Counted from the stretch's first letter, positions 18,359-27,576 are shown. The stretch is 64,000 bases of DNA from Clostridiaceae bacterium (GCA_019391515.1 JAHXQP010000009.1:164620-228619); one strand, 5' to 3'. Made by a program: numbers and translations. The notes: generated from the sequence alone by a model not told the origin.

Positions 18359-19021
18359 TTGGAAAAAGTAGAAGAATTGTACGATAAAAAAGTTCAATGT
18401 CCTGTATGTAATCAAGAATTCACAACAAATAAGGTTAGAACTTCTAAACTTAGATTAACTAAAAGGGATTCGGATTTTCTAGCTTATTATGAAGGGGAAA
18501 ATCCTATAAAATATAATGTATTTGTATGTCAACACTGTGGTTATGCAGCTATTGAGGACAAGTTTCATAATATAAATTCCAAGGAAAGGGAAATTATATT
18601 AGATAAAGTATCTTCAAATTGGAATAAAAGAAGTTTTTCAGGCAGAAGAAGTATCAAAAAATCCATAGAAGCATATAAGTTAGCATTATATTGTGGACAA
18701 TTGCTAAACTTTGAAAAATATAATCTAGCTAATATTTGTTTAAGGATAGCATGGTTATATAGAATGAAAAAAGATAACAATGAAGAAAGATTTTTATATT
18801 TTGCTTTGGATCTTTATAAAGAAGCTTATTATAATGAGTATTTAAATGATGGTACTATGGATGAATTAACATTAACTTATATAATAGGGGAAATTTCAAG
18901 AAGGCTAGGAAAAAAGGAAGAAGCTCTAAATTGGTTTAATAATGTTTTAAAAAATCCTGAAATAAAAAATAATAGAGTTATTGAAAGAATGACAAGAGAG
19001 CAATGGCAATTAGCTAAATAA
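18359..19021 (+). CDS. DUF2225-family protein
   Basis: A 220-residue cytoplasmic protein. The N-terminal 70 residues carry two CxxC pairs (CPVCNQEF and CQHCGYAA) that probably bind zinc, and the rest is helical with TPR-like spacing (ALYCGQLLNFEKYNLANICL and GEISRRLGKKEEALNWFNNV). This matches the DUF2225 family of Firmicutes; its function is unknown. The TTG start at 18359 follows ATGGAGGAATTAAA. It is about 80 bases from the VanW gene and may be cotranscribed with it. Confidence 0.83.
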   Translation: MEKVEELYDKKVQCPVCNQEFTTNKVRTSKLRLTKRDSDFLAYYEGENPIKYNVFVCQHCGYAAIEDKFHNINSKEREIILDKVSSNWNKRSFSGRRSIKKSIEAYKLALYCGQLLNFEKYNLANICLRIAWLYRMKKDNNEERFLYFALDLYKEAYYNEYLNDGTMDELTLTYIIGEISRRLGKKEEALNWFNNVLKNPEIKNNRVIERMTREQWQLAK

Positions 19022-19221
19022 AATTAGTGATAAATTGAAAGCCAATAGGAGAAAGAAACATAGTTTTTATAAAGTGGGAAGTATTAAGGATAAAAGAGTG
19101 GCTTGTTTTCGTTAAAAAAACAGATATTTAGATAATATTTTAGTCTTGAACCTATTAAGATTATTTGATATCATTTCCTTGAACTAGAGTATTTAATTAA
19201 CTAAAGAACGGAGGAATACAT

Positions 19222-20178
19222 ATGAAAAGATTTAAAAACAAAAAAATAATAATGTTGGTATTAGTTTTAGCATTAACATTAGCTGCTTTCACAGGTTGTG
19301 GAAATTCTAATAAAGTAGAAGATAATAATGAAAAAGTTGAAACTGAAGGCGAAAACTCAATATACCCTCTAGAAATAGAAGACCAGTTTAAGAATAAAGT
19401 TACTATAGAGAAAGAACCTCAAAGGATAGTTTCACTAGCACCAAGCCATACAGAAATACTTTTTAGTTTAGGATTAAGGGATAAGATTGTAGGAGTGACA
19501 AGTTTCTGCGATTATCCAGAAGAAGCAAAAGGAAAAGATAAAATAGGAGATTTTGAAGGAATTAATATTGAAAAAGTTATTGAATTAGAACCAGATTTAG
19601 TAGTTCAATATGGAAAAGGTGATAAAGAAATAAATAATAAAATAAAAGAAGCAGGTATACCTATAGTATCTTATGAACCAGAGTCTGTAGATGGAGTAAT
19701 AGATACTATAAATGAAATAGGTAAAATTACTGGCAAAGAAGAAAAAGCTAAGAAAATAACAGATGATATGAAGGCTAAAAAAGATGAAATCGTAGATAAA
19801 GTAAAGGATGAAAAGAGTGTAAAAGTATTTTATGAGATATGGCACGAACCATTGACAGCTGCTGGTCCTGGATCTTTTATGGATGAATTAATAAAATTAT
19901 CTGGTGGAGAAAATATAGCTAAAGATGCAGAAGGAGAATATCCAAACTTTGATCAAGAACAATTGATTGAAAGAAATCCAGATGTATATTTAGCAGCAGA
20001 AGACCCAGAAAAAACTGTGGAATCAATAAAAACTAGACCTGGATATGAAACTATAAATGCCGTCAAAAATGATAAAGTATACCTATTAGAACCTAATATA
20101 GTTTCAAGACCTGGACCAAGAATTGTAGAAGCTTTAGAACTAGTAGCTAAAGCGTTGCATCCAGATTCATTTGAATAA
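19222..20178 (+). CDS. Corrinoid/iron-chelate ABC transporter substrate-binding lipoprotein (BtuF-like)
   Basis: A 318-residue lipoprotein with a signal peptide ending in a lipobox (LAAFTGCG, Cys near residue 26) and a type III periplasmic-binding fold: RIVSLAPSHTEILFSLGL, VGVTSFCDYPEEAK, KIGDFEGINIEKVIELEPDLV, and a long helix near 170-195. SLAPSHTEILFSLG and CDYPEEA are typical of BtuF-like vitamin B12 binders, so a corrinoid is more likely than a siderophore, but substrate is inferred. First gene of a three-gene import operon. I looked for a cobalamin riboswitch in the 200 bases upstream and did not find one. Confidence 0.85.
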   Translation: MKRFKNKKIIMLVLVLALTLAAFTGCGNSNKVEDNNEKVETEGENSIYPLEIEDQFKNKVTIEKEPQRIVSLAPSHTEILFSLGLRDKIVGVTSFCDYPEEAKGKDKIGDFEGINIEKVIELEPDLVVQYGKGDKEINNKIKEAGIPIVSYEPESVDGVIDTINEIGKITGKEEKAKKITDDMKAKKDEIVDKVKDEKSVKVFYEIWHEPLTAAGPGSFMDELIKLSGGENIAKDAEGEYPNFDQEQLIERNPDVYLAAEDPEKTVESIKTRPGYETINAVKNDKVYLLEPNIVSRPGPRIVEALELVAKALHPDSFE

Positions 20179-20192
20179 AAGCAGGGATTTAT

Positions 20193-21242
20193 ATGATATT
20201 TAAAAGATTAAAGAATAAATATGCTACTATAATTATAATATTATCTATTTTATTGATATTTTGCATTGGACTATTTGCTACTATTGGAACGGCTAATATT
20301 AAAGTAGCTGATACATTTAAGATAATATTTTCAAGATTTCCTTATATTGGGGATATGGTAGATATAAGTGGAGTATCTGATTCTTATAAAACTATAATCT
20401 TAAATATTAGATTGCCGAGGGTATTGCTCGGTGTATTGGTTGGAGCTAGTCTTGCCAGTGCAGGAACTGCCTTTCAAGGAATGTTTAAAAACCCTATGGC
20501 TGACCCTTATGTAATAGGTATATCATCAGGGGCGGCCCTAGGGGCTTCTATTGCCATAATTTCAGGAATAGAAATAAATTTTCTAGGAATCCCTTCTATA
20601 TCTTTTTTTGCATTTTTAGGTTCCATTATTACAGTTTTTACAGTTTATTTCATATCTAAAGTAAAAGGTAAAGTGCCTTCTACCACTCTTTTATTATCAG
20701 GTATAGCTTTAGGCCAATTTTTTACAGCTATAATGTCTTTTTTAATGGTATTGTATACTAAAGATATGGAAAAAATAATTTTTTGGACATTAGGTAGTTT
20801 TTCTGGAAAGGGATGGGAACCTTTAATACGTATTACAATACCTACTATAATATCTATTGTATTCCTAAATTTTTTTGCCAGAGATCTAAATATAATTCTT
20901 ACAGGAGAAGAATCGGCTAGAAGTTTAGGGGTAGAAGTAGAAAAGGTTAAAATCTATATACTTATATTATCATCTTTTATGACATCTATGGTAGTATCTG
21001 TAAGTGGAATAATTGGATTTGTAGGTCTAATAATCCCTCATATAGTTAGGCTTATAGTAGGGCCAGACCATAGAATACTTTTGCCAGCTTCTGCATTAGT
21101 TGGAGGTATATTTATGATTTTTACTGATACAATTGCAAGAACTATTATATCTCCCACAGAAATACCTGTAGGAATTATAACAGCCTTATTTGGAGGACCT
21201 TTCTTCATATATTTATTGCGAAAGAAAAAAAGAGAGATTTAA
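20193..21242 (+). CDS. FecCD/BtuC-family ABC permease
   Basis: A 349-residue integral membrane protein with about ten helices. Family signatures include RLPRVLLGVLVGASLASAGT, FQGMFKNPMADPYVIGISSGAALGA, ARSLGVEVEKVK and FVGLIIPHIVRLIVGPDHR, followed by PTEIPVGIITALFGGPFF. These are the coupling and core motifs of BtuC/FhuB/FecD importers. It begins 15 bases after the binding-protein gene behind GCAGGGATTTAT, a weak site consistent with coupled translation, and ends 15 bases before the ATPase start. Confidence 0.92.
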   Translation: MIFKRLKNKYATIIIILSILLIFCIGLFATIGTANIKVADTFKIIFSRFPYIGDMVDISGVSDSYKTIILNIRLPRVLLGVLVGASLASAGTAFQGMFKNPMADPYVIGISSGAALGASIAIISGIEINFLGIPSISFFAFLGSIITVFTVYFISKVKGKVPSTTLLLSGIALGQFFTAIMSFLMVLYTKDMEKIIFWTLGSFSGKGWEPLIRITIPTIISIVFLNFFARDLNIILTGEESARSLGVEVEKVKIYILILSSFMTSMVVSVSGIIGFVGLIIPHIVRLIVGPDHRILLPASALVGGIFMIFTDTIARTIISPTEIPVGIITALFGGPFFIYLLRKKKREI

Positions 21243-21257
21243 CTGGGAGTGAATATT

Positions 21258-22514
21258 ATGAACTATGCACTAGAAGTTGAAAAATTAAGTTTTGCTTATA
21301 GAAAGCAATTAGTTTTAAAGGAGATATCTTTTTTTATAGAGAAGGGACAGTTTATAAGTATTATTGGACCAAATGGCTCAGGTAAATCTACATTATTGAA
21401 AAATTTAAGCAATGTATATAATCCAGAAAGTGGTTTTATAAAGATATACAGTAAGGATATAAAAAAGTATAGGACAAAGGAATTGGCAAAAAATATTTCT
21501 CTTGTTCCCCAGGATACAACCATATCTTATGATTTTACTGTATTTGATGTAGTATTGATGGGAAGGTTTCCCTATCTAGATAGATTCAAAAAAGAAAATG
21601 AAGAAGATTTTAAAATTGTAACTGAAGCTCTTAAAAAGACAAATACTTTTCATTTAAGGAATAGAAATATAAATGAAATAAGTGGAGGAGAAAGACAAAG
21701 AGTTATAATTGCTAGAGCTTTGGCTCAAGAGTCTGAAATAATTTTTTTAGATGAACCCACTAGCCATCTAGATATAAACCATCAAATTGATTTATTAAAT
21801 TTATTAAAACAATTAAATGAAGAAAAAGGTACTACCATTATACTAGTAATACACGATATTAATTTAGCTTGTAGATATAGCGATAAAATAATACTCATGG
21901 ACAAAGGAGAAATTGTGAGCAAAGGAACTCCAATAGAAGTTGTAACAAGAAAAAATATTGAGAAAGCTTATGGACTAAATGTTATAGTTGAACAAAATCC
22001 TTATACGGATAGTCTTTATATAGTGCCATTATCTTTAAATAGTGGTATAGATCAAAATAAAAAAAAGGATAAAAAAATTCATGTAATAGCAGGTGGGGGT
22101 ACATCAGGAGAAATATTAAGTAAGTTAGAAGAAAAGGGCTATGATATATCCGTAGGAGTAGTAAATGTGGGAGACAGTGATTGGCAATTAGCAAAAAAGT
22201 TATCTTTGGATATAGTTGATGAGAGGCCATTTTCAGCAATAAGTGAAGAATCTTTTAAAAAAAATATGGAATCAATAGAGAAATCAGATGTAGTAATACT
22301 AAGTAGTATACCTTATGGTGAGGGAAATTTAAAAAACTTAGAAGCAGCTTACAATGGATTGAAAATGGAGAAAAAAGTGTATTTAGTAAACAATTATACT
22401 AAATATGATAAGTTTGATTATACAGAAGGAGAAGGATTAAAAATATTGGAGTCAATGAAAAAAGATGGACTTATAATTATTAATTCTATAGACCAATTTA
22501 CAAAAGAAGGCTAG
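21258..22514 (+). CDS. BtuD/FecE-type ABC ATPase with an extra C-terminal domain
   Basis: 418 residues. Positions 1-255 form a standard iron-chelate/corrinoid ATPase: Walker A GPNGSGKSTL, LVPQDTTISYDFTVFDVVLMGR, signature ISGGERQRVIIARALAQ, Walker B IIFLDEPTSHLD and VIHDINLA. From about 270 a second domain of roughly 150 residues begins with KIHVIAGGGTSGEILSKLEE, a glycine-rich loop of nucleotide-binding style, and continues with VGVVNVGDSDWQLAKKL, IVDERPFSAI and VVILSSIPYGEGNLKNLEAA. I cannot name this domain. Start: ATG 21258 after GGGAGTGAATATT. The stop codon lies inside the terminator hairpin. Confidence 0.88.
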   Translation: MNYALEVEKLSFAYRKQLVLKEISFFIEKGQFISIIGPNGSGKSTLLKNLSNVYNPESGFIKIYSKDIKKYRTKELAKNISLVPQDTTISYDFTVFDVVLMGRFPYLDRFKKENEEDFKIVTEALKKTNTFHLRNRNINEISGGERQRVIIARALAQESEIIFLDEPTSHLDINHQIDLLNLLKQLNEEKGTTIILVIHDINLACRYSDKIILMDKGEIVSKGTPIEVVTRKNIEKAYGLNVIVEQNPYTDSLYIVPLSLNSGIDQNKKKDKKIHVIAGGGTSGEILSKLEEKGYDISVGVVNVGDSDWQLAKKLSLDIVDERPFSAISEESFKKNMESIEKSDVVILSSIPYGEGNLKNLEAAYNGLKMEKKVYLVNNYTKYDKFDYTEGEGLKILESMKKDGLIIINSIDQFTKEG

Positions 22515-22531
22515 TACTAGCCTTCTTTTGT
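22500..22531 (+). terminator. Terminator of the corrinoid-type import operon
   Basis: ACAAAAGAAGGCTAG and its complement form a perfect 32-bp palindrome. The right arm ends in TTCTTTTGT, and the stop codon TAG is in the left arm. Confidence 0.75.
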
Positions 22532-22615
22532 AAATTACTTTTTATTTATATTAATATTTTTATATATTTATGGTATACTTTTATGTGGCTTATAAAAAAG
22601 ATAGGAGGATAGGAA

Positions 22616-23437
22616 ATGAAGTATAAGTTAATTGCAATAGATATGGATGGGACCCTATTAAATAGTAAAAATGAAATAAGTAAAAAAAACAAAGATGTTA
22701 TAAAAAAAGTTACAGATAAAGGGGTTAAAGTAGTACTTTCTACTGGCAGAATCTTTCCTTCTGCATTACATTATGCTAAATCTTTGGAAATAGAAACACC
22801 TATAATAAGTTGCAATGGAGCTTATGTAGTGGAACATGATAAATTGAATATAATATATGAAAAACCCATTTCAGTTGAAGTTTCTAAAGAAGTTATAAAT
22901 TTAGCTGAAAAAAAGGGAATTTATTATCACTTTTATGATGATACTACCTTTTTTGCAAGAAGATTCTCAGAAACAGTTAATAATTATTATAAATTAAATG
23001 AAAAAATAGATAAAAAGGAAAGAATAGATATTAGAATAATAGACAATCCTATTGAAATAATAGATAGTGAGAGACCTTTAGTTTATAAATTCGTATTTGT
23101 AGAAGACGATAGAGAAAAACTTTTAGAGTTTAGGAAAGAAGCCATTAAAATAGATGGAATTGAAGTAGCCAGTTCTTGGTGGAATAATGTAGAAATTATG
23201 AATAAGGGTGTATCTAAAGGAAGAGCATTAATAGAGTTATGTAATGTATTAAATATAGATAAAAGTGAAGTAGTAGCCATTGGGGATAATGAAAATGATA
23301 TACCTATGCTTAAAATAGCCGGTCTTTCTGTAGCTATGGGAAATGGAGAAGAAGAAGTGAAAAAAATTGCCGATGTAGTTACAAAGACAAATGATGAAAG
23401 TGGAGTTGGAGAAGCAATAGAAAAATTTGTATTATAA
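22616..23437 (+). CDS. HAD-superfamily Cof-type phosphatase
   Basis: A 273-residue HAD-IIB hydrolase. Motif I IDMDGTLLN supplies the two aspartates, motif II is VVLSTGR, motif III uses the conserved Lys region (VSKGRALIELC), and motif IV is AIGDNENDIPMLKIAGLSVAMGN. The type IIB cap lies at about 85-195. Cof-like enzymes dephosphorylate sugar phosphates, pyridoxal phosphate or flavin precursors; the substrate here is unknown. Preceded by the extended -10 TATGGTATACT and the site AGGAGGATAGGAA. Probably monocistronic. Confidence 0.9.
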   Translation: MKYKLIAIDMDGTLLNSKNEISKKNKDVIKKVTDKGVKVVLSTGRIFPSALHYAKSLEIETPIISCNGAYVVEHDKLNIIYEKPISVEVSKEVINLAEKKGIYYHFYDDTTFFARRFSETVNNYYKLNEKIDKKERIDIRIIDNPIEIIDSERPLVYKFVFVEDDREKLLEFRKEAIKIDGIEVASSWWNNVEIMNKGVSKGRALIELCNVLNIDKSEVVAIGDNENDIPMLKIAGLSVAMGNGEEEVKKIADVVTKTNDESGVGEAIEKFVL

Positions 23438-23527
23438 ACAATATTGCAATAAAGAATATTACATTACTATAGTAATTATGGTATACTTTTTTTAGATAAG
23501 CAAAAACTAAGAAAAGAGGAGATTTAA

Positions 23528-23995
23528 ATGTCGCTAAATATTGTATTAGTAGAACCAGAAATACCTCAAAATACGGGAAATATAGCTAGAACTTGTGCCC
23601 TTACAGAAACTAAATTACATTTAGTAAAGCCTTTAGGTTTTTCTGTAGAAGACAAATATTTAAAAAGAGCAGGACTTGATTATTGGAACTTAGTAGATAT
23701 ATTTTATTATGATAGTCTTGAAGAGTTAATAGATAAGTATGGAAAAGATAATTTTTTTTATGCAACAACAAAAGGAAAGAAAAGGCATATTGAAATGGAG
23801 TATTTTGATGAATGCTTTTTGGTTTTTGGTAAAGAAACAAAAGGTTTACCAATGGATTTAATTTCTGAAAATTGGGATAGAACTATTAGAATCCCCATGA
23901 AAAAAGATATTCCAAGGTCATTAAATCTTGCTAATTCTGTAAATATAATTTTATTTGAATGTTTAAGGCAACTTGATTTTCCGAACTTAGAGTAA
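23528..23995 (+). CDS. trmL: tRNA (cytidine(34)-2'-O)-methyltransferase
   Basis: A 155-residue SPOUT methyltransferase. N-terminal LNIVLVEPEIPQNTGNIART, then KPLGFSVEDKYLKRAGLDYW, and the knot region LVFGKETKGLP, IRIPMKKDIPRSLNLANSV match TrmL (YibK), which 2'-O-methylates the wobble nucleotide of leucine tRNAs using S-adenosylmethionine. Length and order of motifs are normal. It has its own extended -10 (TATGGTATACT) at 23478-23488 and the site AGAGGAGATTTAA. Confidence 0.93.
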   Translation: MSLNIVLVEPEIPQNTGNIARTCALTETKLHLVKPLGFSVEDKYLKRAGLDYWNLVDIFYYDSLEELIDKYGKDNFFYATTKGKKRHIEMEYFDECFLVFGKETKGLPMDLISENWDRTIRIPMKKDIPRSLNLANSVNIILFECLRQLDFPNLE

Positions 23996-24104
23996 ATAAA
24001 TTAATAAAATTAACATAGATTTAACAAATCTTTTAAAAAATTAATGTACTATATATAAGGCTTATTAAAATACTTTATATGAAAAAAGTTAGGGGGATTA
24101 TTAA

Positions 24105-25712
24105 ATGGAAATTGCTTTTGGTGTCTTTGGTGGATTAGGCCTTTTTTTATATGGCATGAACCTAATGGGCATGGGACTTCAAAAAGCTGCTGGTGAAAGA
24201 TTAAAAAAACTTATTGAAGTTTTAACTAATAATAGGCTTATGGGAGTTTTAGTAGGTGCACTTGTTACAATGATTATTCAAAGTAGTAGTGCAACTACTG
24301 TAATGGTAATTGGATTTGTAAATGCTGGACTTATGACTCTTAATCAAGCTGTTGGTGTAATAATGGGAGCAAACGTAGGTACAACCATAACAGCTCAGCT
24401 TATAGCTTTTAATTTGACAGATTTTGCTCCAATAGCACTGGGCATAGGTGTAGGAATATGGTTGTTTACTTCAAGAAAAAGTGCCAAAGATTTTTCTGAA
24501 ATATTGATAGGATTTGGTCTTCTTTTTATGGGAATGGATTTAATGGGCAATAGCTTAGCACCATTAAGTGAAAGCCCTGTTTTTAAAAATGTAATGATAA
24601 GCTTAAATGATCCATTTCTAGGGGTTTTAGTAGGGCTAGGGCTTACAACTATTATTCAAAGTAGTAGTGCCTCTATTGGACTTTTGCAAGCCTTAGCAAG
24701 GGAAGGATTAATAAGTCTTAATATTGCATTTCCTATATTATTTGGTGACAATATAGGGACAACTACTACAGCACTTTTATCAAGTATAGGAACTAATAAA
24801 ACTGCAAAAAGGGCTGCAATAATTCACTTTTTATTCAATCTTATAGGAACAGTTATTTTTATGACCCTTTTAAGAGCACCAATACAAAAAGTAGTTGTAG
24901 CATTAACACCAGGTAATATACAAAAACAAATTGCAAATGCTCATACTATTTTTAATCTTTTAAATGTAATTATTCAATTTCCTTTTGCAGGGCTGTTAGT
25001 TAAAGCAGCTAATAAATTGGTACCTGGTGATATAGAAGAAGAAGGAGCAGGACTTAAATTTTTAGATTCAAGAATAATTGAAACACCTTCCATTGCTGTA
25101 GCACAAGTTTCAAAAGAAGTAAGCAGAATGGGAAAAGTTGTAGAAAAAAATTTAGAAACTGCAGCAAAAGCATTTTTTAGCAAAGATCCAAAACTGATTC
25201 AAGAAGTTTTTCAACAAGAAAAGGTAATTAATAGACTTGAAACAGATATAACTGAATATTTAGTGGAGCTTTCAAATGCACCTCTAACTAAGGAACAGCA
25301 TAATGCAGTGAATATTCTTTTCAATGCAATAAATGATATTGAAAGAGTAGGAGACCATGCGGATAACTTAGCAGAATTAGCTCAATATAGAATGGATCAT
25401 AGACTATGGTTTACAGATGAAGCAATAGATGAGTTAAAGATAATGTTTGATAAAGCAGAAAATGTATATGTATCAGCAGTAGAAGCATTTAAAGATACTG
25501 ATTTTAAAAAAGCAAAAGAAGTTCTCAAGCTAGAAGAAGAAGTAGACTTTATGGAAAAACAATATAGGGCTAACCATATCGATAGATTAAACAATCTAGC
25601 TTGCCAACCAAGCGCAGGAGTAATATTTTTGGATTTAATAAGTAATTTAGAAAGAATTTCTGATCATTCATCAAATATTGCTCAATATGTATTAGATAAA
25701 CAAAATAACTAA
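24105..25712 (+). CDS. Na+/phosphate cotransporter family protein with PhoU-like domain
   Basis: A 535-residue protein. The N-terminal 310 residues contain two inverted Na/Pi repeats, each with the QSSSA signature (IIQSSSATTVMVIGF near 65 and IIQSSSASIGLLQAL near 185), in about eight membrane helices. Residues 335-530 are two PhoU-like helical repeats (RLETDITEYLVELSN, NDIERVGDHADNLAELA and LISNLERISDHSSNIAQYV). It probably takes up phosphate with sodium, the PhoU part sensing or gating. Starts at ATG 24105 after TAGGGGGATTATTAA. It lies just upstream of the glycine riboswitch promoter and is not part of the grd operon. Confidence 0.92.
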   Translation: MEIAFGVFGGLGLFLYGMNLMGMGLQKAAGERLKKLIEVLTNNRLMGVLVGALVTMIIQSSSATTVMVIGFVNAGLMTLNQAVGVIMGANVGTTITAQLIAFNLTDFAPIALGIGVGIWLFTSRKSAKDFSEILIGFGLLFMGMDLMGNSLAPLSESPVFKNVMISLNDPFLGVLVGLGLTTIIQSSSASIGLLQALAREGLISLNIAFPILFGDNIGTTTTALLSSIGTNKTAKRAAIIHFLFNLIGTVIFMTLLRAPIQKVVVALTPGNIQKQIANAHTIFNLLNVIIQFPFAGLLVKAANKLVPGDIEEEGAGLKFLDSRIIETPSIAVAQVSKEVSRMGKVVEKNLETAAKAFFSKDPKLIQEVFQQEKVINRLETDITEYLVELSNAPLTKEQHNAVNILFNAINDIERVGDHADNLAELAQYRMDHRLWFTDEAIDELKIMFDKAENVYVSAVEAFKDTDFKKAKEVLKLEEEVDFMEKQYRANHIDRLNNLACQPSAGVIFLDLISNLERISDHSSNIAQYVLDKQNN

Positions 25713-25757
25713 TAATGTATACTAAATGTTAAATTTTTGTATTGATTGTTAATTATA

Positions 25758-25786
25758 TTGTATTTTATGGAATTATATATTATAAT
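25758..25786 (+). promoter_or_regulatory. Promoter of the glycine riboswitch/grd operon
   Basis: TTGTAT, a 17-base spacer and TATAAT, roughly 70 bases before the first aptamer. It is the only convincing promoter between the phosphate transporter and grdX. Confidence 0.6.
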
Positions 25787-25854
25787 AAAAGTGAAAATAA
25801 TAAACTTTAAGAATCCAGTACATATATATTAATAATATCTTTTCACCAACTGTA

Positions 25855-26035
25855 TGAAAAATGCGGGAGAGACCAAAATTGGCGCCGAAGGAGTAAGTTA
25901 TAGGTTTTGCCATTCTATAATGAAACTCTCAGGCAAAAGAATCGCATTTGGACAGTTCTCTGGAAAGCGAAAGCACACCGAAGGAGCAATCCTCTTCAGA
26001 TAGAGGAGGAGAAACTCTCAGGTTATAAAACAGAG
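25855..26035 (+). ncRNA. Tandem glycine riboswitch
   Basis: Two glycine aptamers in a row. The first has ATGCGGGAGAGACC, GGCGCCGAAGGAGTAAG, GAAACTCTCAGGCAAAAG and the closing ATCGCAT. The second has GGACAGTTCTCTGGAAAGC, CACCGAAGGAGCAA and GAGAAACTCTCAGG. The conserved CCGAAGGAG and ACTCTCAGG elements occur once in each. A short bridge of about ten bases links them, and ATGAAAA precedes the first, as in cooperative tandem forms. A terminator hairpin follows at once, so glycine binding probably permits read-through into the glycine reductase genes. Confidence 0.95.
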
Positions 26036-26075
26036 TAGATAGGCATAATGTGTCTTTTCTATTCTTTTTTTATAT
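26032..26075 (+). terminator. Terminator of the riboswitch expression platform
   Basis: AGAGTAGATAGG ... TCTTTTCTATTCT followed by TTTTTTTATAT. Its left arm begins just at the end of the second aptamer, so formation of P1 of aptamer 2 and of this hairpin may compete. That mechanism is inferred. Confidence 0.65.
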
Positions 26076-26178
26076 CTACATTAGATAGAGATAAAATTAA
26101 CAATCTTTATTAAAATTGTTAATAGACATATTAATTAAAAAAACTATAAGTCTCTATAAAAATTAAGGAGAGAAGCTT

Positions 26179-26553
26179 ATGACTAAGTCTATTATAATAA
26201 CAAATAATCCTTTAGTTGAGAACAGATTGAAAGAAAAGGTTTTCTTAGAATATTATGATGTTGGTTATTTAAAATTGCTAGAGATAGTAAGAGATAAAGT
26301 TCATTTAGGATATAAAATATTGACTCATCCATTATCAGGCAGTGTTAAGCCTAATGAAACCCCCTATAAAACAGTTATTGTATCAAAAGATAATAATCTT
26401 GATACAGAATCCCTTATGATTATTGAAAACAGTATAGTGACTACAAAAAAATTATTAGATATTAATAATACACCTCCTTGGAATGAAGAAATACTAAAGG
26501 ATTTTCAGGTAATAGATTTATCTTTGATTGAAGGGGTATTATATAGACTATAG
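26179..26553 (+). CDS. grdX: GrdX-family protein
   Basis: A 124-residue soluble protein: SIIITNNPLVENRLKEKVFLEYYDVGYLKLLEIVRDKVHLGYKILTHPLSGS... continuing into KPNETPYKTVIVS. This matches GrdX, a small protein encoded first in many glycine reductase operons; its role is unknown. ATG at 26179 follows AAGGAGAGAAGCTT. It lies directly after the riboswitch terminator and 78 bases before trxB. Confidence 0.85.
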   Translation: MTKSIIITNNPLVENRLKEKVFLEYYDVGYLKLLEIVRDKVHLGYKILTHPLSGSVKPNETPYKTVIVSKDNNLDTESLMIIENSIVTTKKLLDINNTPPWNEEILKDFQVIDLSLIEGVLYRL

Positions 26554-26631
26554 TATAAATAAAAATATTTTCGGTAAGCTTAATACCGAGTAGTAAATTA
26601 TATCCATAATATAATTAAGGAGGAGATAAAT

Positions 26632-27576
26632 TTGACAGAAATTTATGACGTTATAATAATAGGAGCGGGTCCTGCAGGGCTTTCAGCAGGATTATATGCA
26701 TCAAGATCAAGACTTAAGACCCTAATAATTGAAAAAGAAAAATCTGGAGGACAAATAGTAACTACAAACGAAGTTGAAAACTATCCAGGTTCTATTGAGA
26801 ATTCTAGTGGACCATCTTTAACAGCAAGAATGGTTCAACAGGCTGATGAATTCGGCGCTAAAAGAATCATTGATACTGTTCTAGAAGTTAATTTAGACGA
26901 TAAAATTAAAACAATAAAAGGCGAAAAAAACGAATATAAGGCAAAAACGGTTATAATAGCTACAGGAGCAGTACCTAGACCAATAGGTATTCCAGGAGAA
27001 AAAGAATTAACTGGCAAAGGAGTTTCTTATTGTGCTACTTGCGATGGAGCATTTTTTACCGATTTAGAAGTTTATGTAGTTGGTGGAGGAGATGCAGCTG
27101 TAGAAGAAGCTATATTCTTAACTAAATTTGCAAGGAAAGTAACTATAATTCATAGAAGAGATGAACTGAGAGCAGTTAAATCTATTCAAGAGAAAGCTTT
27201 TAAAAATGAAAAAATAGATTTTATGTGGGATTCAGTTGTTAAAGAAATAAAAGGTGATGGCTTAGTAAATTCAATGGTAGTAGAAAATACAAAATCTGGG
27301 GAACAAACGGAAGTAGTAGCTGATGAAGATGATGGTATGTTTGGCATATTTGTGTTCATAGGATACTTACCTGCAACCGATATATTCGAAGGTAAAGTTG
27401 AGATGGAAAATGGTTATATTCCAACCGATGCTGATATGAGAACAAATATTGATGGTGTATTTGCTGCTGGCGATTGTAGAGTTAAAACAGTAAGGCAGGT
27501 AGTTACAGCTACTGGTGATGGGGCTATTGCTGCTATTCAAGCAGAAAAATATATTAGTGAAGTTTTTGATGATTAA
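26632..27576 (+). CDS. trxB: Thioredoxin reductase (glycine reductase operon)
   Basis: A 314-residue flavoprotein that reduces thioredoxin with NADPH (or NADH). The FAD loop IIIGAGPAGLSAGLYASRS is at 8-26, the redox-active CATC (Cys134 and Cys137) is in GVSYCATCDGAFF, the pyridine nucleotide loop is VVGGGDAAVEEAIFLTK followed by IIHRRDELRA, and the C-terminal FAD motif is GVFAAGDCRVKTVRQ. The HRRDxxRA pattern is usual for NADPH use. TTG start at 26632 behind AAGGAGGAGATAAAT. It supplies electrons to the adjacent thioredoxin and so to GrdA. Confidence 0.95.
   Translation: MTEIYDVIIIGAGPAGLSAGLYASRSRLKTLIIEKEKSGGQIVTTNEVENYPGSIENSSGPSLTARMVQQADEFGAKRIIDTVLEVNLDDKIKTIKGEKNEYKAKTVIIATGAVPRPIGIPGEKELTGKGVSYCATCDGAFFTDLEVYVVGGGDAAVEEAIFLTKFARKVTIIHRRDELRAVKSIQEKAFKNEKIDFMWDSVVKEIKGDGLVNSMVVENTKSGEQTEVVADEDDGMFGIFVFIGYLPATDIFEGKVEMENGYIPTDADMRTNIDGVFAAGDCRVKTVRQVVTATGDGAIAAIQAEKYISEVFDD

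Noticed and set aside
19022-19221. Possible cobalamin riboswitch before the BtuF-like gene
   Set aside because: The region has AAGCCA...TGGCTT arms and GGGAAG, but the conserved B12 box and the core GCCACTG elements are missing or out of order. No terminator follows.
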